In this document: positions 24,615 to 37,607 of the stretch, piece after piece
Layout of the letters: every line of letters begins with the position of its first letter
How positions within the stretch are numbered: the first letter of the stretch is position 1
NCBI GenBank assembly: GCA_949592205.1
Contig: CATIUR010000011.1
Span: 3,968,001 to 4,032,000 of the forward strand
DNA from: Helichrysum umbraculigerum
Lineage: Eukaryota > Streptophyta > Magnoliopsida > Asterales > Asteraceae
Direction: 5' to 3'
Length of the DNA: 64,000 nt
Notes under the pieces: model-generated
Told to the model about the DNA's origin: nothing
Database searches by the model: none
What the model saw: only the letters and a program-made list of their open reading frames with translations
Position numbers and translations under genes: made by a program

Positions 24615-24773
24615 GGTACGTTACCACTTAACGATTACTTGATTTCAAACACTGTAGGACCTACCCTACAACTGTAGGCTGCTAGTACACATTGTAGCTA
24701 CCTGACTAGTATAGAACTACCGATTACTACTTCGAACAAATTTCGGGACGAAATTTTATTAACAAGGGGAGAA

Positions 24774-27720
24774 TGTAACAACCCCAAAATTTGGATCAAT
24801 TTAAAATTTTCCTAATTACGTGATTATTACTTGTATATAATATGAAATAGGATTATATACGTTATTTACTTATTATATATATATGGATAGAATATATATA
24901 TATACGCGTATACGATTCGTACAGATCGTATAAAACAAAAATCGTACAACTTGCGTACATTAATAAAACAACTATTAAATAATGTGAAATTATTTAATTA
25001 CTTTGATTATTACTTTATATTATGTTTATAATATAACGGAAAACGTACGTTTTAATTAAAACGTCACCGAACTCTCCGAAAACTTGACCAACCGACAAAA
25101 CGAAACTAAGTTATGTTTTTATAACTTGAAAACTAGTATTTCAATAAAATACTTCAACTTAATAATCGAATATTATTTCGTATTTACAAACGTATATTTA
25201 ATCGCGTATAAAATTATTTTTACGTTTAAACGACCGGGGAAACGAACACCGCACGGAGCGCAAACACGGAGGAAACAAAGTTTGGTGAGACCACACCTTG
25301 GTGGCCCCACCAAAACCGGCCAAGGTGAGGGGGCATTAAGCCCTCACCATCCGATCCCACTCTCACACTCAAACACACCCATACTCCATCATTTCTCTCC
25401 CTCTCTCTCTCTCAATCGGCTCTCTCACTCTATCTCTCTAAAACCGACACTAAACCACCCTAAAAACATCATTAAAACACCTCGAAGCTCTATAACCGTT
25501 TGGAGAAAGGCGATCACGAGAACGAGGGCTACAAACCTATCTTTTCGGTTTCTCGATTCGACTACTTTGTAAGTTTTCCGGCGACCTCGAAACTTTTCCG
25601 ATTACATTTATTTTACTTCCATGTTGTTCCCCTAGCTAAATGATGTCCGAATATGTAATTAAAACTCGTTTTTGAACTCGTTAACGAAAAGGTCGGTTTT
25701 GGTCATTTTAAAGAAAACGACACCACAAACTTTAAAAACGACTACCAATGGTTATTATGGACTTGTTATAACATATTAAAACTAGTATAAAAGTTCTAGA
25801 CCCAACGGAAACCGGAAAATACGTTTTCGGAAACTAAATTTCCGAACAGACCTCTTGTGTCGCATCGGACCGAAATTTCATGCGACACAACACTATGTCG
25901 CATGTTATGTCGCACGTTATGTCGCAATGTATGCGACACAACGCTTATGTCGCACTATATGTCGTATTATCTACGACACAAAGTTTACCTATCGCTTGAT
26001 TGCGACACAACGACTATGTCATATCATTGTGTCGTACCCTTGTCTGCGACACAACCATTGTGTCGCATAAACACGAAATCGGAAACAAATCCATACGACA
26101 CAGACTTTATGTCGCATACAGTCTGCGACACAAGCCTTGTGTCGCAGAAAGCCCAGATCAGAAAACAAAATATATTCTAAGTGTTAGAATCACTTTTCAA
26201 CTACTAAATCAAATACGATGCTACTTATACCTGAAAATACTATACTTTTGAAAGTATACAACAATACTTGAATACGTACAAGACTATACTAAACTAAACG
26301 TGAGATTTCACTCACACACGCACACGAGTTTACACTCGAAATACTTAGGAGATTACACTCCAACGAACTTACACTTGTACACTACACGGGATTGCACCCG
26401 ATACGAACTTACAAGTTCACTCACTAGTTACGTGCTGGATTACACGGTAACTGATACGAACATACATTCGAATACTTACGAGGTTTCACTCGTACCCTTT
26501 GGGGTCTAAGCCCATTGGAACGTACACAAACGATACAGGTTGTAATACAAACAAACGATCATACGAATATACTTTACAACTGTACAACTATTAGGAATAC
26601 ATAATAATAATGGAGGAAATTATTATTATACTCCGATAACAAACGAACCGTACAACTTTTATACAAACTACGATTTACAAACGATTACAAACTTACAAAC
26701 AAACTAATGGACATTAACTAGTTTGGGAACAACTAGCGTGGATACTTTACAAGTATTCCATTTACTTACTAAACCTTATGCGTATTAGGACGCTAAGGGT
26801 TGCTAGTTCGGGATACTACTTGCTTACTTACTGCATTATCTGCCAGACTCAGGTGAGTCTTACAGCCCCTACTTTACTGTTTTTACTCAGGGGTGAGATG
26901 CATTACTGTTTTACATGAACACACAAAACTTACTTGCTGCCATGATTTACTTACTGTATGAGATTACGAATACGCCAACTGCATGAGTTTACGACTAATC
27001 CAATGAAATCCTCCTGAACCATAGTTGTTAGTTATGTGATAAGCGCGAGTTTTAGTATATGGATCCATATGGGACTGACAATCCCCGCCCGGGGTAGCAA
27101 GCACTACCACGAACCGTTCCTGTAGAAACGGGCGTTTCTTACTCGTTCCGTATGAATGTTTTGGATTACATTCATGAGGGGGTACCTATATTTACTGTAC
27201 GTTAAGCTTCAACTATGGTGGCTCATGGCAATTGTATCAAACGGTTAGCATAACCTGCAACCACCACTTATTAAAACTTAAGTTAACGATGAGCATAACC
27301 TGTGATCGTTACTTACTGGCTGGCTATGATTTACAAATACTACTTGTGTGTTCAAACTGTTTACTTACTTACAAACCTGTGAGATTCACCAACCTTTTTG
27401 GTTGACCGTTTTAGTAATGCTTCTCAGGTACACAGCATCAGTAGGGATGCCCAGCAGGATAAGCTTACTTAGCTCGAGTCGCATGCATTTACAAGCTTGG
27501 AGATTTTATTACATTACTTTTGTACTAGTTGTTATGTATTAGAATCTCTAGGAAATTCACTTGAACTCGAGCTTGTATTTTGAAACTATTTATGTATTAA
27601 TGTAATAACTTTTCGAACGTCTCATTTAGAGTCGTTCACTGTATCCTTTGTGCTTGTGATTATTGATTAGTAACACCCAAAACATCGCTTCCGCAAACTG
27701 TTAAATTTGGGGGTGTTACA
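24774..27720 (+). repeat. 3' LTR of the gag-only element
   Basis: 2,947 bp, the same length as the 5' LTR and almost identical to it. It includes both palindrome arrays (25861-26148, 26299-26518). The purine tract AACAAGGGGAGAA directly precedes it. Confidence 0.93.
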
Positions 27721-27725
27721 CTTTC

Positions 27726-28179
27726 ACCTTGAAATTCTCCAGAAATTAGGGTTTTTAGGTTAGAAATCGGCTGTGAAGAAAAAGTGGGTGATAACCCTCA
27801 AAATGAAAGCAAATCAAATATTTAGGGTTTCTGTCGACGCAATCCATACGCCGTATGGATTTCCATACGCCGTATGGATTGATTTGGCCCATGGATCAAG
27901 CCCGCGTAACTGGTGGTCCGGCTCACACAATCCATACGCCGTATGGATTGAAAAATCCAACTTTTTAGCAATTCGATTTCTCTTCTTCATTCTTCAACCT
28001 TTTTAGCTTCTTTTCTTCAATATAAGCTCGTATTCTGCTTCTTTTCCCATTCAAGCTCCAATTAACTCCTAAATGCAAATATGAACGAAATAAGTATCTT
28101 ATTCATACAAAATGCATTAGAAACCTATTGAATAAAGGGGTAATTAGCACTATAAAATAGCACATTTTGGCGTTCATCA
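27726..28179 (-). repeat. Right LTR of the three-LTR element, part 2
   Basis: It resumes the LTR broken at 18760, with the palindrome block at 27841-27949, and ends GGCGTTCATCA. AAGAT follows (28180-28184). Confidence 0.93.
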
Positions 28180-28184
28180 AAGAT

Positions 28185-28852
28185 CCTCAAAGGATAAATC
28201 CTACTTTATGCATTAAACTTCTTAAAAGCTCAACAACCTTCATATAGATTGCCTATCGATACATCTAATGATGAACTATCTAATATTAAAAATTAAGATC
28301 ATTTTATTCTTTGCATTCCCAAAATATGTTACAAGATTCGCTAAACTTTACATAGAATACAATTTTAAACCAAAAATTTGGGCTGAAAAATGACTAACAC
28401 ATAGAATGCCCTTTATCTTTTAAAAAAAAAAAAAAACTTACTAATATTTACCATTCATACCTTAAGGACAATTAAACTTCTTTTCCCCCATCCCCCACTT
28501 AAAAGTATGCAATATCCTCATTGGAAATGAAAACAAAAATATAGGGAACAGAAAAGAAGTGAACAGAAACTCCCCTGATCTAAAAAAAAATTCATAACTA
28601 ATCGGCTTCTGAAATAATACAACAGCACACTTTCGTAGGAATCACAGATGCATTTAGCACATGCAACAAGCCTTTAAACCTCTCAGCATCCTTAGTGGAC
28701 GAGTTGTAGTCTCGTGAGGGTTTCCAAGGAACATACCCACAAAGTTCAAACCTACAAACAAAAACAATAAAACAAAATAACAAAATAACGGGTGGTCTCC
28801 CGAAAGCGCTTTTATTTATCACGTCGGTACGCTCGACCTCTTACTTCATAAC
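28185..28852 (-). other. 3' noncoding DNA of outer Athila element, right part
   Basis: It continues 5285-5957 after the nested insertion. There is no coding frame. It contains the same 'cccccactt' stretch and A-rich tracts as the counterpart regions in the nested element. Confidence 0.8.
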
Positions 28853-31800
28853 TTAATTCAAATTCATCTCCAAATCACGCTTGGAATCCCTAGCATCACC
28901 ATAGTATTTCTTCAGACGGCTTCCATTAACCTTGAAAGTTTTTCCAGAATGACCTTGTAGATCAACAGCACCAAAATGATAAACTTTCTCAACCACAAAG
29001 GGACCTGTCCAGCGTGTCTTCAACTTACCAGGGAATAGATGTAACCTAGAACTGTACAATAAAACCTTATCACCTTTCTCAAATGTATGATTCGACTTAA
29101 GACGAGCATCATGCCACTTCTTTGTTCTCTCCTTGAACAGTCGTGAATTGTCATAGGCATTCACTCTTAACTCATCCAACTCATTTAGCTATGCCATTCT
29201 CTCTTTTCCAGCTAACTGTTCATCAAGATTGCACTGCTTTAGAGCCCAATATGCCTTATGCTCCAACTCAAAAGGCAAGTGACAAGCCTTCCCATAAACA
29301 AGACGATAAGGTGTTGTTCCAATTGATGACTTAAAAGCTGTTCGTGCTGCCCATAATGCATCATCCAACTTATACGACCAATTCTTAGGGTTTCCTTCAA
29401 CTGAACGTTCCAAAATACGTTTCAATCCCCTATTGGTTACTTCCACTTGACCACTTGTCTGTGGATGATAAGCAGTCGAAAACTTGTGATTTACTTCGTA
29501 CTTTCGTAGCACTTTTTCCAATTGAACATTTGTGAAATGCGTCCCCCGATCACTAATTAAGGCTTTCGGTGCTCCAAAACGCGAAAACAGTTGTTTAAGG
29601 AAATTCACCACTACTCTAGCATCATTCGTGGGTAATGCCTTTGCTTCGGCCCACTTAGAGACATAATCCACAGCTACAATGATGTATTTATTTCCATTTC
29701 TTGGTGGAAACGGACCCATAAAATCTATCCCCCAGACATCAAAAATTTCACTTACCATTATTGGATTTTGCAGCATTTCATCTCTCTTAGAAATTCTCCC
29801 AGTGCGTTGACAGGCATCACACTCCTTCACATACTTGAATGCATCCTTATAAACTGTTGGCCAGTAAAAACCTGCCTCAAATACCTTTCTTGCAGTATAA
29901 TTAGGACCATGATGTCCTCCAGCCGGACCATCATAACAATGCTCTAAAATTATGTCGCATTCCTCTCCAGCTACACACCTTCGAACAATTCCCTCAGCAC
30001 ACTGTCTGAACAAGTACGGGTCTTCCCAGAAGTAATATCGTAAGGATGAGAAAAATCTCTTTCTTTGGTTGAAATCCAATCCAGACGGAAGAGTGTTTGT
30101 AGCTAGGAAGTTTGCAATATCAGCGAACCAAGGAAATTCATTCAAAATTGCCTTTAGCAAGCTTTCATCAGGAAATTTATCCTGAATTTCCAATTCATCT
30201 AACTTATCCAGCTCTGGATTTTCCAACCGTGATAAGTGGTCGGCAGCCAAATTTTCAGCTCCCTTCTTATCTTGAATTTCGATGTCAAACTCTTGCAACA
30301 ACAAAATCCATCTCAACAACCTCGGTTTTGCATCTTGTTTGGTAAACAGATACCTCAATGCGGAGTGATCAGTGAAAACAACCGTTTTTGACAAAACCAA
30401 GAAAGAGCGGAACTTGTCAAACGCAAAAACTACAGCAAGAAGTTTCTTCTCTGTTGTAGTGTAATTCTGTTGCGCGCTCGTTAAAGTCTTGCTTGCGTAA
30501 TAGATCGGTTGAAACTTCTTATCAACCTTCTGACATAAAACTGCTCCAACAGCATAGTCACTGGCATCACACGTTAACTCGAATGGGAGATCCCAATTTG
30601 GACTAATCATAATGGGCGCGGATACCAACTTCTCCTTTAAAAGATTGAATGCATCTTGACATTCCTTTGAAAACTCAAACTTAGCCTCTTTCTCTAGTAA
30701 CTTGTTCATCGGACGCGCTATCTTTGAAAAATCCTTGATGAATCTTCTATAAAACCCAGCATGTCCTATGAAACTTCGTATTCCTTTAACATTTGTTGGA
30801 TGAGGTAGCTTTGCTATGGCCTCGATTTTTGCTTGATTTACTTCAATACCAACACTTGAAATTTTATGCCCCAAAACAATTCCTTCACATACCATGAAAT
30901 GACACTTTTCCCAATTTAGGACAAGATTCGAACTTTCACACCTCTGCAACATTTTCTTCAGATTTGCCAAATATTCATCAAACGAATTTCTGAAAACGGA
31001 AAAATCATCCATGAATATCTCCATGCTATCTTCTACCATGTCATCGAAAATTGCCATCATGCACCGCTGAAATGTGGCGGGTGCATTGCACAGACCGAAT
31101 GGCATCCTCCGATAAGCAAAAGTTCGAATGGGCATGTGAAAGTAGTCTTGTCTTGATCATTTGCATCTATCGGAATTTGGAAGTACCCGGAGAAACCGTC
31201 TAAAAAACAGTAATATTCTTTTCCGGCCAAACGTTCGAGCATTTGATCGATGAACGGCAAAGGAAAGTGATCCTTTCACGTAGCATCATTCAACTTCCTG
31301 TAATCAATACAGACTCTCCATCCAGTGACCGTTCTCGTAGGTATTAACTCATTCTTCTCATTAGCCACCACTGTCATACCTCCTTTCTTTGGCACAACAT
31401 GAATGGGACTAACCCATGGACTATCGGAAATCGGGTATATCAACCTAGAGTCTAACAACTTATTTATTTTCTTCCTTACTACATCCGTAACCTTGGGATT
31501 CAGCCGTCTTAATGGTTGCACAACTGGCTTAAAATCAGATTCTATGAGAATCTTGTGAGTGCAGTAAGAGGGGCTTATTCCCTTGATATCACCAATCGTC
31601 CATGCTATAGCATGCTTATGCTCCTTCAGAACCTTCAATAAACTTTCTTTCTCGATTGCTGATAGCTGAGATGAAATGATAACCGGCAAATCCGACTCTC
31701 CTTGCAAGTATGCATATTCCAAATGGGTCGGTAAATCTTTCAATTCTAACCTTGGTGGTTCTTCAAACGAAGACTTAACTGCCAACACCTCTTCTCTTGA

Positions 31801-31860
31801 GCAAGGAATACCATGCATAGTGATGAGAGTCTCTTTATTAATTAAAATACCATCATTCAA
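28853..31860 (-). pseudogene. pol: Athila-type pol (RT, RNase H, integrase), broken
   Basis: This is the only pol in the window; it would copy element RNA into DNA and insert it. In order: RT N-terminus (SPWVSPIHVVPKKGG, WRVCIDYRKLND), RT core with the metal-binding FMDDF motif, RNase H (FELTCDASDYAVGAVL), integrase zinc region ending CDACQRTG, the core (WGIDFMGPFPPRNGNKYIIV, ALISDRGTHF), the Athila-like VYGKACHLPFELEHKAYW, and the C-terminal DKVLLYSSRLHLFPGKLKTR. Damage on the minus strand: an in-frame TGA near 31276, a one-base shift near 31130, and TAG at about 29189. Its frame also differs from that of gag-protease. I am confident it is dead. Confidence 0.92.
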
Positions 31861-34439
31861 AACCGACTCTCGCTCTCCATCAGCTTATTTTCATCACCCT
31901 CTAACTCCTCATCACTCGTGATTTCCATTTCCTCAAGCAACTTATCGAATTCTTCGATATCATGGATTTCTTCTATACTCCCCGTCCATCCTTCAAGAAT
32001 CATGGGATCCAGATCTTCATCTTCCATGAGATTTTGCAGAAATTCCTCATCATCCGACATCTCTCTAGCACTCACAAAATAACAAGTATCATCAACTGCA
32101 GTGGGATATTTCATTGACTTATTAACATCAAATACCACTTCATCATCTCCTACCCTCAGAGTGATCTTTCTATCAAAAACATCAATCAATGCCCTTGCAG
32201 TGGTTAGAAAAGGTCTTCCCAAGATGATAGGCACCTTTGAATCTTCTACCATGTCGAGAATTACGAAATCGCAAGGAAAAACAAACTTATCTACCTTGAC
32301 CAAGACATTCTCGATCATTCCTTTAGGATATTGAATTGAATGATCCGCTAACTCAATGAACATTCTAATTGGCTTTGGTTCCCCTAACTTGAGTCTAGCA
32401 TACATAGTATAAGGCATTATTGATATGCTTGCTCCTAAGTCAGCCAGTGCATGAGTTATATCTAAACTTCTAATAAGACAAGGAAGAGTGATACTCCCAG
32501 GGTTTTTCATCTTCGGTGGGAGTTTGTTTTGCATCACCATTGAGCATCTCTCATTCATGGTCACCGTGGTAGCCTCCATTAGCTTGCTCTTGTTGGTCAA
32601 AAGTTCCTTCAAATACTTTGTATATTTGGGCATTTGAGCAATGGCTTCTACAAACGGGATGTTAATGTGGAGTTGCTTCAGATTCTCTAGAAACTGGTGG
32701 TATTGAGCATCATCGTTCCCTCTTCTCAAAGTTGCTGGATAAGGTGGTGGTGGTGCATGATCCTTTGCATATTGCTTATCTTTAGCAATTCTATCAGCCT
32801 CAGTGTCCACCTTAGGACCTTCAACAACTTCTACTTCCTTCTCTTTCTCAGGTAGGGGTTGAGAAACAGGTTTCTTCTTGACCACCGGAGCTTCATGAAT
32901 CTGTCCACTTCTGGTGATCACAGCCTTCACCTAATCACGTGGGTTGGTTTCAGTGTATCCAGGGAGAGTTCCAGGAAATCTCTCTTGGAGAACTTTAGCA
33001 ATGTTGGACATATTCCCTTCAATCTGCCTGATTGCATCCCCTTGGTTTCTTAATGCTGCATCAGTGGCATCCATCCTTTGTCCAGAATTGGCAATGAATC
33101 TCTCATTGGTGGTGAGAAACTTTCCCATCATCTCTTCTAAGTTGGTTTGTTTATCATTAGATGGTACAGTTTGTTGCTCCTTGGTGTAAAATCCTTGTTG
33201 ATTTTGGCGAAACTGACGACCTCCATCTTGGTATGGTCTTCTGAAGAATGTTCCACCACCTTGACGATATGGTGCTTGAGCTTCCCCAAACTTCACTTCC
33301 TCGGTCTTTTCTCCCGTTCCCATCTCAGGGCAATCCTTCACTAAGTGAGTTCCTCCGCAGTTGTCGCATCCTACTTGGATAGCATGAACAGTCTCAGTGA
33401 CCCTCTTTATGTCTCTACCCATGCTATCTAGCTTAGCAGTGATGGCTGCAAGCCCATCTTCATTATCCATTGTCCTATTCGTTTTAGAAGTACCATCATC
33501 TCATAGCTGAGAGTGCTTTGCTTGGTCACGAATGACATCTAAAGCATCACGAGGAATCTTCTTATGACTAGGCCCTTGTGCATCCAGTTGCTGTCTCGTG
33601 GCACGATCCACCCCTTTGTAGAAAATACTCACGATTTGCTGATCGTTAAGGTCGTGTTGCGGGCACTTATGCATCAGGTCCTTATATCCTTCCCAAGCTT
33701 GGTGTAACGACTCATCAATTTCTTGCTTGAAATTTCTAATCTCGTCGATCATCTTCGAAGTTTTGGAAGGAGGGCAATACATTTTAAGAAACTTCGTGCG
33801 AAGGTCTTCCCACGTGGTGATGGATCCAGCTGGCTCGTTTTGAATCCATCTTTTAGCGGCTCCCTTGAGTGTGATAGGAAATACTAAGAGCATGACTTGA
33901 TCGCGTGTAATGTTGGGAACGTTGAACATATCGGCTATCTCCACGATCTTCTCCACATGATCGTTAGCATCGTCCCTCTCTTCTCCACGAAAAGGATTCT
34001 CCCTAAGCTCCTTGAGGAACTGTCCTTTGATTTCAAACTCCACATCTTGCGCAATTTCCGGCCTTGCTACTCCAGTGCCTTAGTCATTACGCATTCGACT
34101 CGAATACTCCTCGAGAGTTATATTGGCGATATCGTCTGCCATTATGCTGTCCGGTTCTGACTGCTCTCTAAAAAGGGATTTTAGGTCCTCTCCAAAATCG
34201 CTTTTTAGATACGAATGGTAGTTGTAGGTTCGCGGGGTGAAAAGGTTATTGGTAAAAATCTCGAAATCGTCGACACTAAAAGTGTTGATTAATGGAGAGT
34301 TCGGTGGTGCGGAGGCGGCACGTCTTCTTTGACGAAATATACGTTCGGGTTCTTCAAATGGGTCGGCTGGGTCTGGGACTGTTGTTCGGGTCATAAACTC
34401 CTGCAATGAACTTTTCAACTCAGTAGAACAGGCTACCAA
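31857..34439 (-). pseudogene. gag: Athila-type gag-protease of outer element, broken
   Basis: It has the same order as the nested copies but a longer N-terminus (an RRRAASAPPNSPL region). It has the gag domain (KGAAKRWIQNEPAGS), the zinc knuckle CDNCGGTHLVKDC, the protease DLGASISIMP and ILGRPFL. Three in-frame stops interrupt it: near 34080, near 33501 (a Trp codon in the nested copy) and near 32931. The last part then runs open to 31857. It supplies the undeleted reference against which the N-terminal loss in the nested copies can be seen. Confidence 0.9.
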
Positions 34440-34610
34440 AATATCTCAGCTCAAAACTATTTATTCTAACTTAAGTTAAAGAAGAAGAATGAATTTACAA
34501 AACCTTAAACAAAAACACACACAAAACTAACAAGCTAAAAGATAAATAAATCACAAATAGATAATTAAACAATGGAACAACTCCAATTTATCTAATCAAA
34601 ACAAAACCGC

Positions 34611-34628
34611 CCTCCGGCAGCGACGCCA
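34611..34628 (-). promoter_or_regulatory. Primer-binding site of outer Athila element, mutated
   Basis: The minus strand reads TGGCGTCGCTGCCGGAGG near the 5' LTR. It is a tRNA-Asp type site with changes relative to 11847-11864. Confidence 0.75.
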
Positions 34629-34634
34629 AAAACT

Positions 34635-36101
34635 TGATGCTGTGTAAACAGAGCTTTATTTTAAAATGGATATTACCTTACTAACTATACACAACTCAGG
34701 CAAGAATACCTGATCGTATAATAGTACAATATGATAAGTCCGAGTCGAACACAGGGAACATATGTTTAATTAAATAAATTGGAAATTGATACAAATAATT
34801 AAAGTAGTAAACAATGGTGGCGTTTTAGTTCCGATCGAACAATTGGCAAACAATTATGAAAATTGGTTTATTAAATAAAATTTAATTAGAAAATAAAGGA
34901 ATGATAAAATAATTACTTAAAAAGATTACTTAATTCAAATGATAAAAGAAACACAATTGTTTAGATTATTTTCCTCAGAATCTGATTATCACTTTATTGA
35001 ATTGCTAATATATGCATTTCATTGTGACATAACAAATATATCAATTATCCTTACAAGATTAATTGATTAAACACAATCAAGAAAGATATAAAGTTGTTTC
35101 AACCCGTTAACAGTTCAATTTAACGTTATCCACCAAATTGTATTATGAGTTAAAACTACACCGTTTATATGATTTACTTTTGTAACTTGAATCAACAAAG
35201 TTATAACTAATCAATAGTTATCACATTCATTACCAATTATTAATCATAATTCATCCTAACCTATCAAACTCAATATATCTAGTGATAATCATCAATCAAG
35301 ATCAACAATCATCAATAATGATCAATCAATAAAGAACTCAATCATAAATCAATAAATCATCACGCTAGGTTATAATCAATAATCAATAATCAAACATGGA
35401 TCATCAAGTAAACATATAAACATTCATAAAATCCGATATAAATTCGCAATTCAATAATCAAATCATCATCTGAGTATTATCATCTAAAAAATTGTATTAA
35501 AAGCTTAGCTACTCATATTATCACAGGAAATCAAATTCAATAACATAGCAATAATCATAATCAAATGAAAAGTAGTAATGTATTCGAACCGAAAAGTCAA
35601 AATAATGATTGAACGATTGAACAAGCTTCGATTTCTCTTGTATTCTTCCTTCAAAAGTCTCTGGAATTAGGGATTTTTGAGAGTAAAATCGGCTGGAGAA
35701 AAGTGGTGAGTGATAACCCCAAAATGAAACAATGTGGCTTATTTAGGGTTTCTGCCGAGGCAATCCATACAGCGTATGGATTGATTTGGCCCATGGATCA
35801 GACCCGCGTATCCTGGCGGCCCGGCTCACTCAATCCATACGCCGTATGGACATCCATACGCCGTATGGATTAAAAAATACAACTTTTCATCCATTCGACC
35901 ACCAATCTTCAAACTTTAAACTTTTCTCCGTGTTTTCTTCAATACTAGCTTATTTTCTGCTTCTTTTCCAATTCAAGCTCCAATTAACTCCTAAATGCAA
36001 ATATGAACGAAATGAGTATCAAATTCAAACAAAATGCATAAGAAATCTATTGAATAAAGGGGTAATTAGTACTATAAAATAGCACATTTTGGCGTTCATC
36101 A
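34635..36101 (-). repeat. 5' LTR of outer Athila element
   Basis: TGATGCTGTGTAAACAG to GGCGTTCATCA on the plus strand, 1,467 bp, paired with 3831-5284. The palindrome block is at 35762-35872. Confidence 0.93.
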
Positions 36102-36106
36102 ATTAC

Positions 36107-37480
36107 ATAATTTGACGATATTTGCATACTTTAAAACCAACAACAAACTTTTAAGTACAAGACAACCTATATCATTATTTACACATATTACCAAAATATC
36201 GACAAAAGACCCACATTAACTTTAAATGTTAAACCACAAGTCATAGTTTCAAAAGAGTTTGGGGTAATTGGTCTCATGAGCATGATTTAAGAAAACGAGC
36301 AAGTTACCCAAAATAGCAATATCCACCGCTAGCTACCAACGGGTTTCTTGCCCAAATCACCCATTTGCCCACTTGCTTCACCTAAAAACATAAATATAAA
36401 CAACCGTAAGCATTAAGCTTAGTAAGTAACGAAATACAATCACATGTCATTATTGATAATTTTAGCTAAGGATCCTTAACCACCCATGCTAGTCGTATAC
36501 TACTAGCAATCACAAGAGCCTATGGCCGCAACCATTACCCGCACCAAACCGTTAGCAAATGGTCGAAATCATTCCTAACCCATGATCATGTAATCCGAAA
36601 CTTACCTTGCAAATGCACAATTAATTCACTTGTACTCTTTTCAACTTCTTTACTACCTAATCTCATAAACACATAATAACACATTACAAACAATACTACA
36701 CATTATCAACTTAACCTATTTCTTTTACTTCATTATAATTAGCAATAAGCTCATTCATACCAATTACCAATTCACTTTTACATTAATACCAATTTCAATT
36801 TCATCATATGCACATGTATAGTGATTCTATTAATCACCCACCTCACAATTTTAATCAACAACATAATACTTTTCTTTAGAACCACAAATCATGTGCATAT
36901 TTATAATTTTACCATCTTACTACTTTCATTCTTTTAACAACAAACTCATAATCATATTATGATTATTACTATGTTCAATTTACCAATTTATCATTTATAT
37001 ATGAACATAATCACCTTTACTAATCTTAGGATCTAACAACTCCAAACCCTAACTAAATTCATCATTAAAGCTTCATAATATGATTACTTAATATGTATAA
37101 ATCATCTACATGCTAACCAACTACTTATTTAACAATTATCATTAAATTTAAGGTTTATATACCAAACCCTAACTAAAGAATTAAGCAACAAAGAGATGTA
37201 GTTATACCTTAGATTCAATTAAGAAGGATGAAGAATCTACTTAGAAGCTCCCTAATTCAATTGCAAGAACAAGGACTTGATTTTCTTTAAAAATCGCCAT
37301 TTTTCGCAGCTGTGGGTTCTGTGTTTATATTTTTAGGTGTTAAACAAAAATAGAAGTTCTAGAGCTTTAAAACCCATTTCTGGAAACTAAAACATCGAGT
37401 CGTGATTTACTCTAAATCGCGTCGCGATTCTTTATCGCGATTTAGTCCAAATTGCTTGGCGATTTCCTGTTTTTCATGCC
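36107..37480 (-). mobile_element. Possible older LTR fragment, right of the Athila insertion
   Basis: Read on the minus strand it has LTR-like character (TTACTTACTAAGCTTAATG, GAAGCAAGTGGGC), with palindromic AAATCGCG/CGCGATTT repeats at 37385-37465. It may join 3411-3830 as one older element. No coding domain or clear edge was found. Confidence 0.3.
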
Positions 37481-37566
37481 CAGTCCAAATGCTATCTATA
37501 CTTTATATATTTTTATACACAATACATATTTTTACATATAGTTACACATAATCAACTAATATAAAA

Positions 37567-37607
<41 letters not shown>

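Larger units (their letters stand above)
18761..27720 (+). mobile_element. Gag-only Tekay/Del-like Ty3-gypsy element (TR-GAG type), TSD CTTTC
   Basis: Two 2,947-bp LTRs (TGTAACAACCCC to GGGGGTGTTACA) flank a 3.07 kb internal region, with CTTTC on both sides (18756-18760, 27721-27725). It has a tRNA-iMet primer site (TGGTATCAGAGCC from 21711), a gag gene, a second ORF and a purine tract at 24761-24773. The stretch TTCGGGACGAAATTTTATT before the 3' LTR is typical of Tekay/Del chromoviruses. There is no protease, RT or integrase. I counted only about eight LTR differences by eye, so the insertion is young and the last of the nest. This layout matches the described TR-GAG class. Confidence 0.93.
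5958..28179 (-). mobile_element. Three-LTR tandem Athila derivative (LTR-int-LTR-int-LTR), TSD AAGAT
   Basis: Three related LTRs (5958-7438, 11871-13332, and 17754-18760 plus 27726-28179) alternate with two internal regions (7439-11870 and 13333-17753), all on the minus strand. Only the outermost LTR edges carry the 5-bp duplication AAGAT. Both internal regions share the same deletions in pol and in the gag N-terminus, so the unit was already a deletion derivative when it duplicated. Primer sites lie at 11847-11864 (TGGCGCCGCTGCCGGGGA on the minus strand) and 17730-17747 (mutated). A gag-only element sits inside the right-hand LTR. Confidence 0.9.
3831..36101 (-). mobile_element. Athila-type Ty3-gypsy retrotransposon, outer element, TSD ATTAC
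   Basis: Two LTRs (3831-5284 and 34635-36101) flank the block, with ATTAC on both outer sides (3826-3830, 36102-36106). A tRNA-Asp-like primer site (34611-34628) follows the 5' LTR on the minus strand, and a purine-rich tract lies at 5285-5300. Its own internal DNA is 28185-34634 plus 5285-5957; the rest is the nested three-LTR element. The order gag, protease, reverse transcriptase, RNase H, integrase and the integrase tail motif VYGKACHLPFELEHKAYW are Athila-like. Several stops and frame changes make it dead. No env-like ORF was found. Confidence 0.93.
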
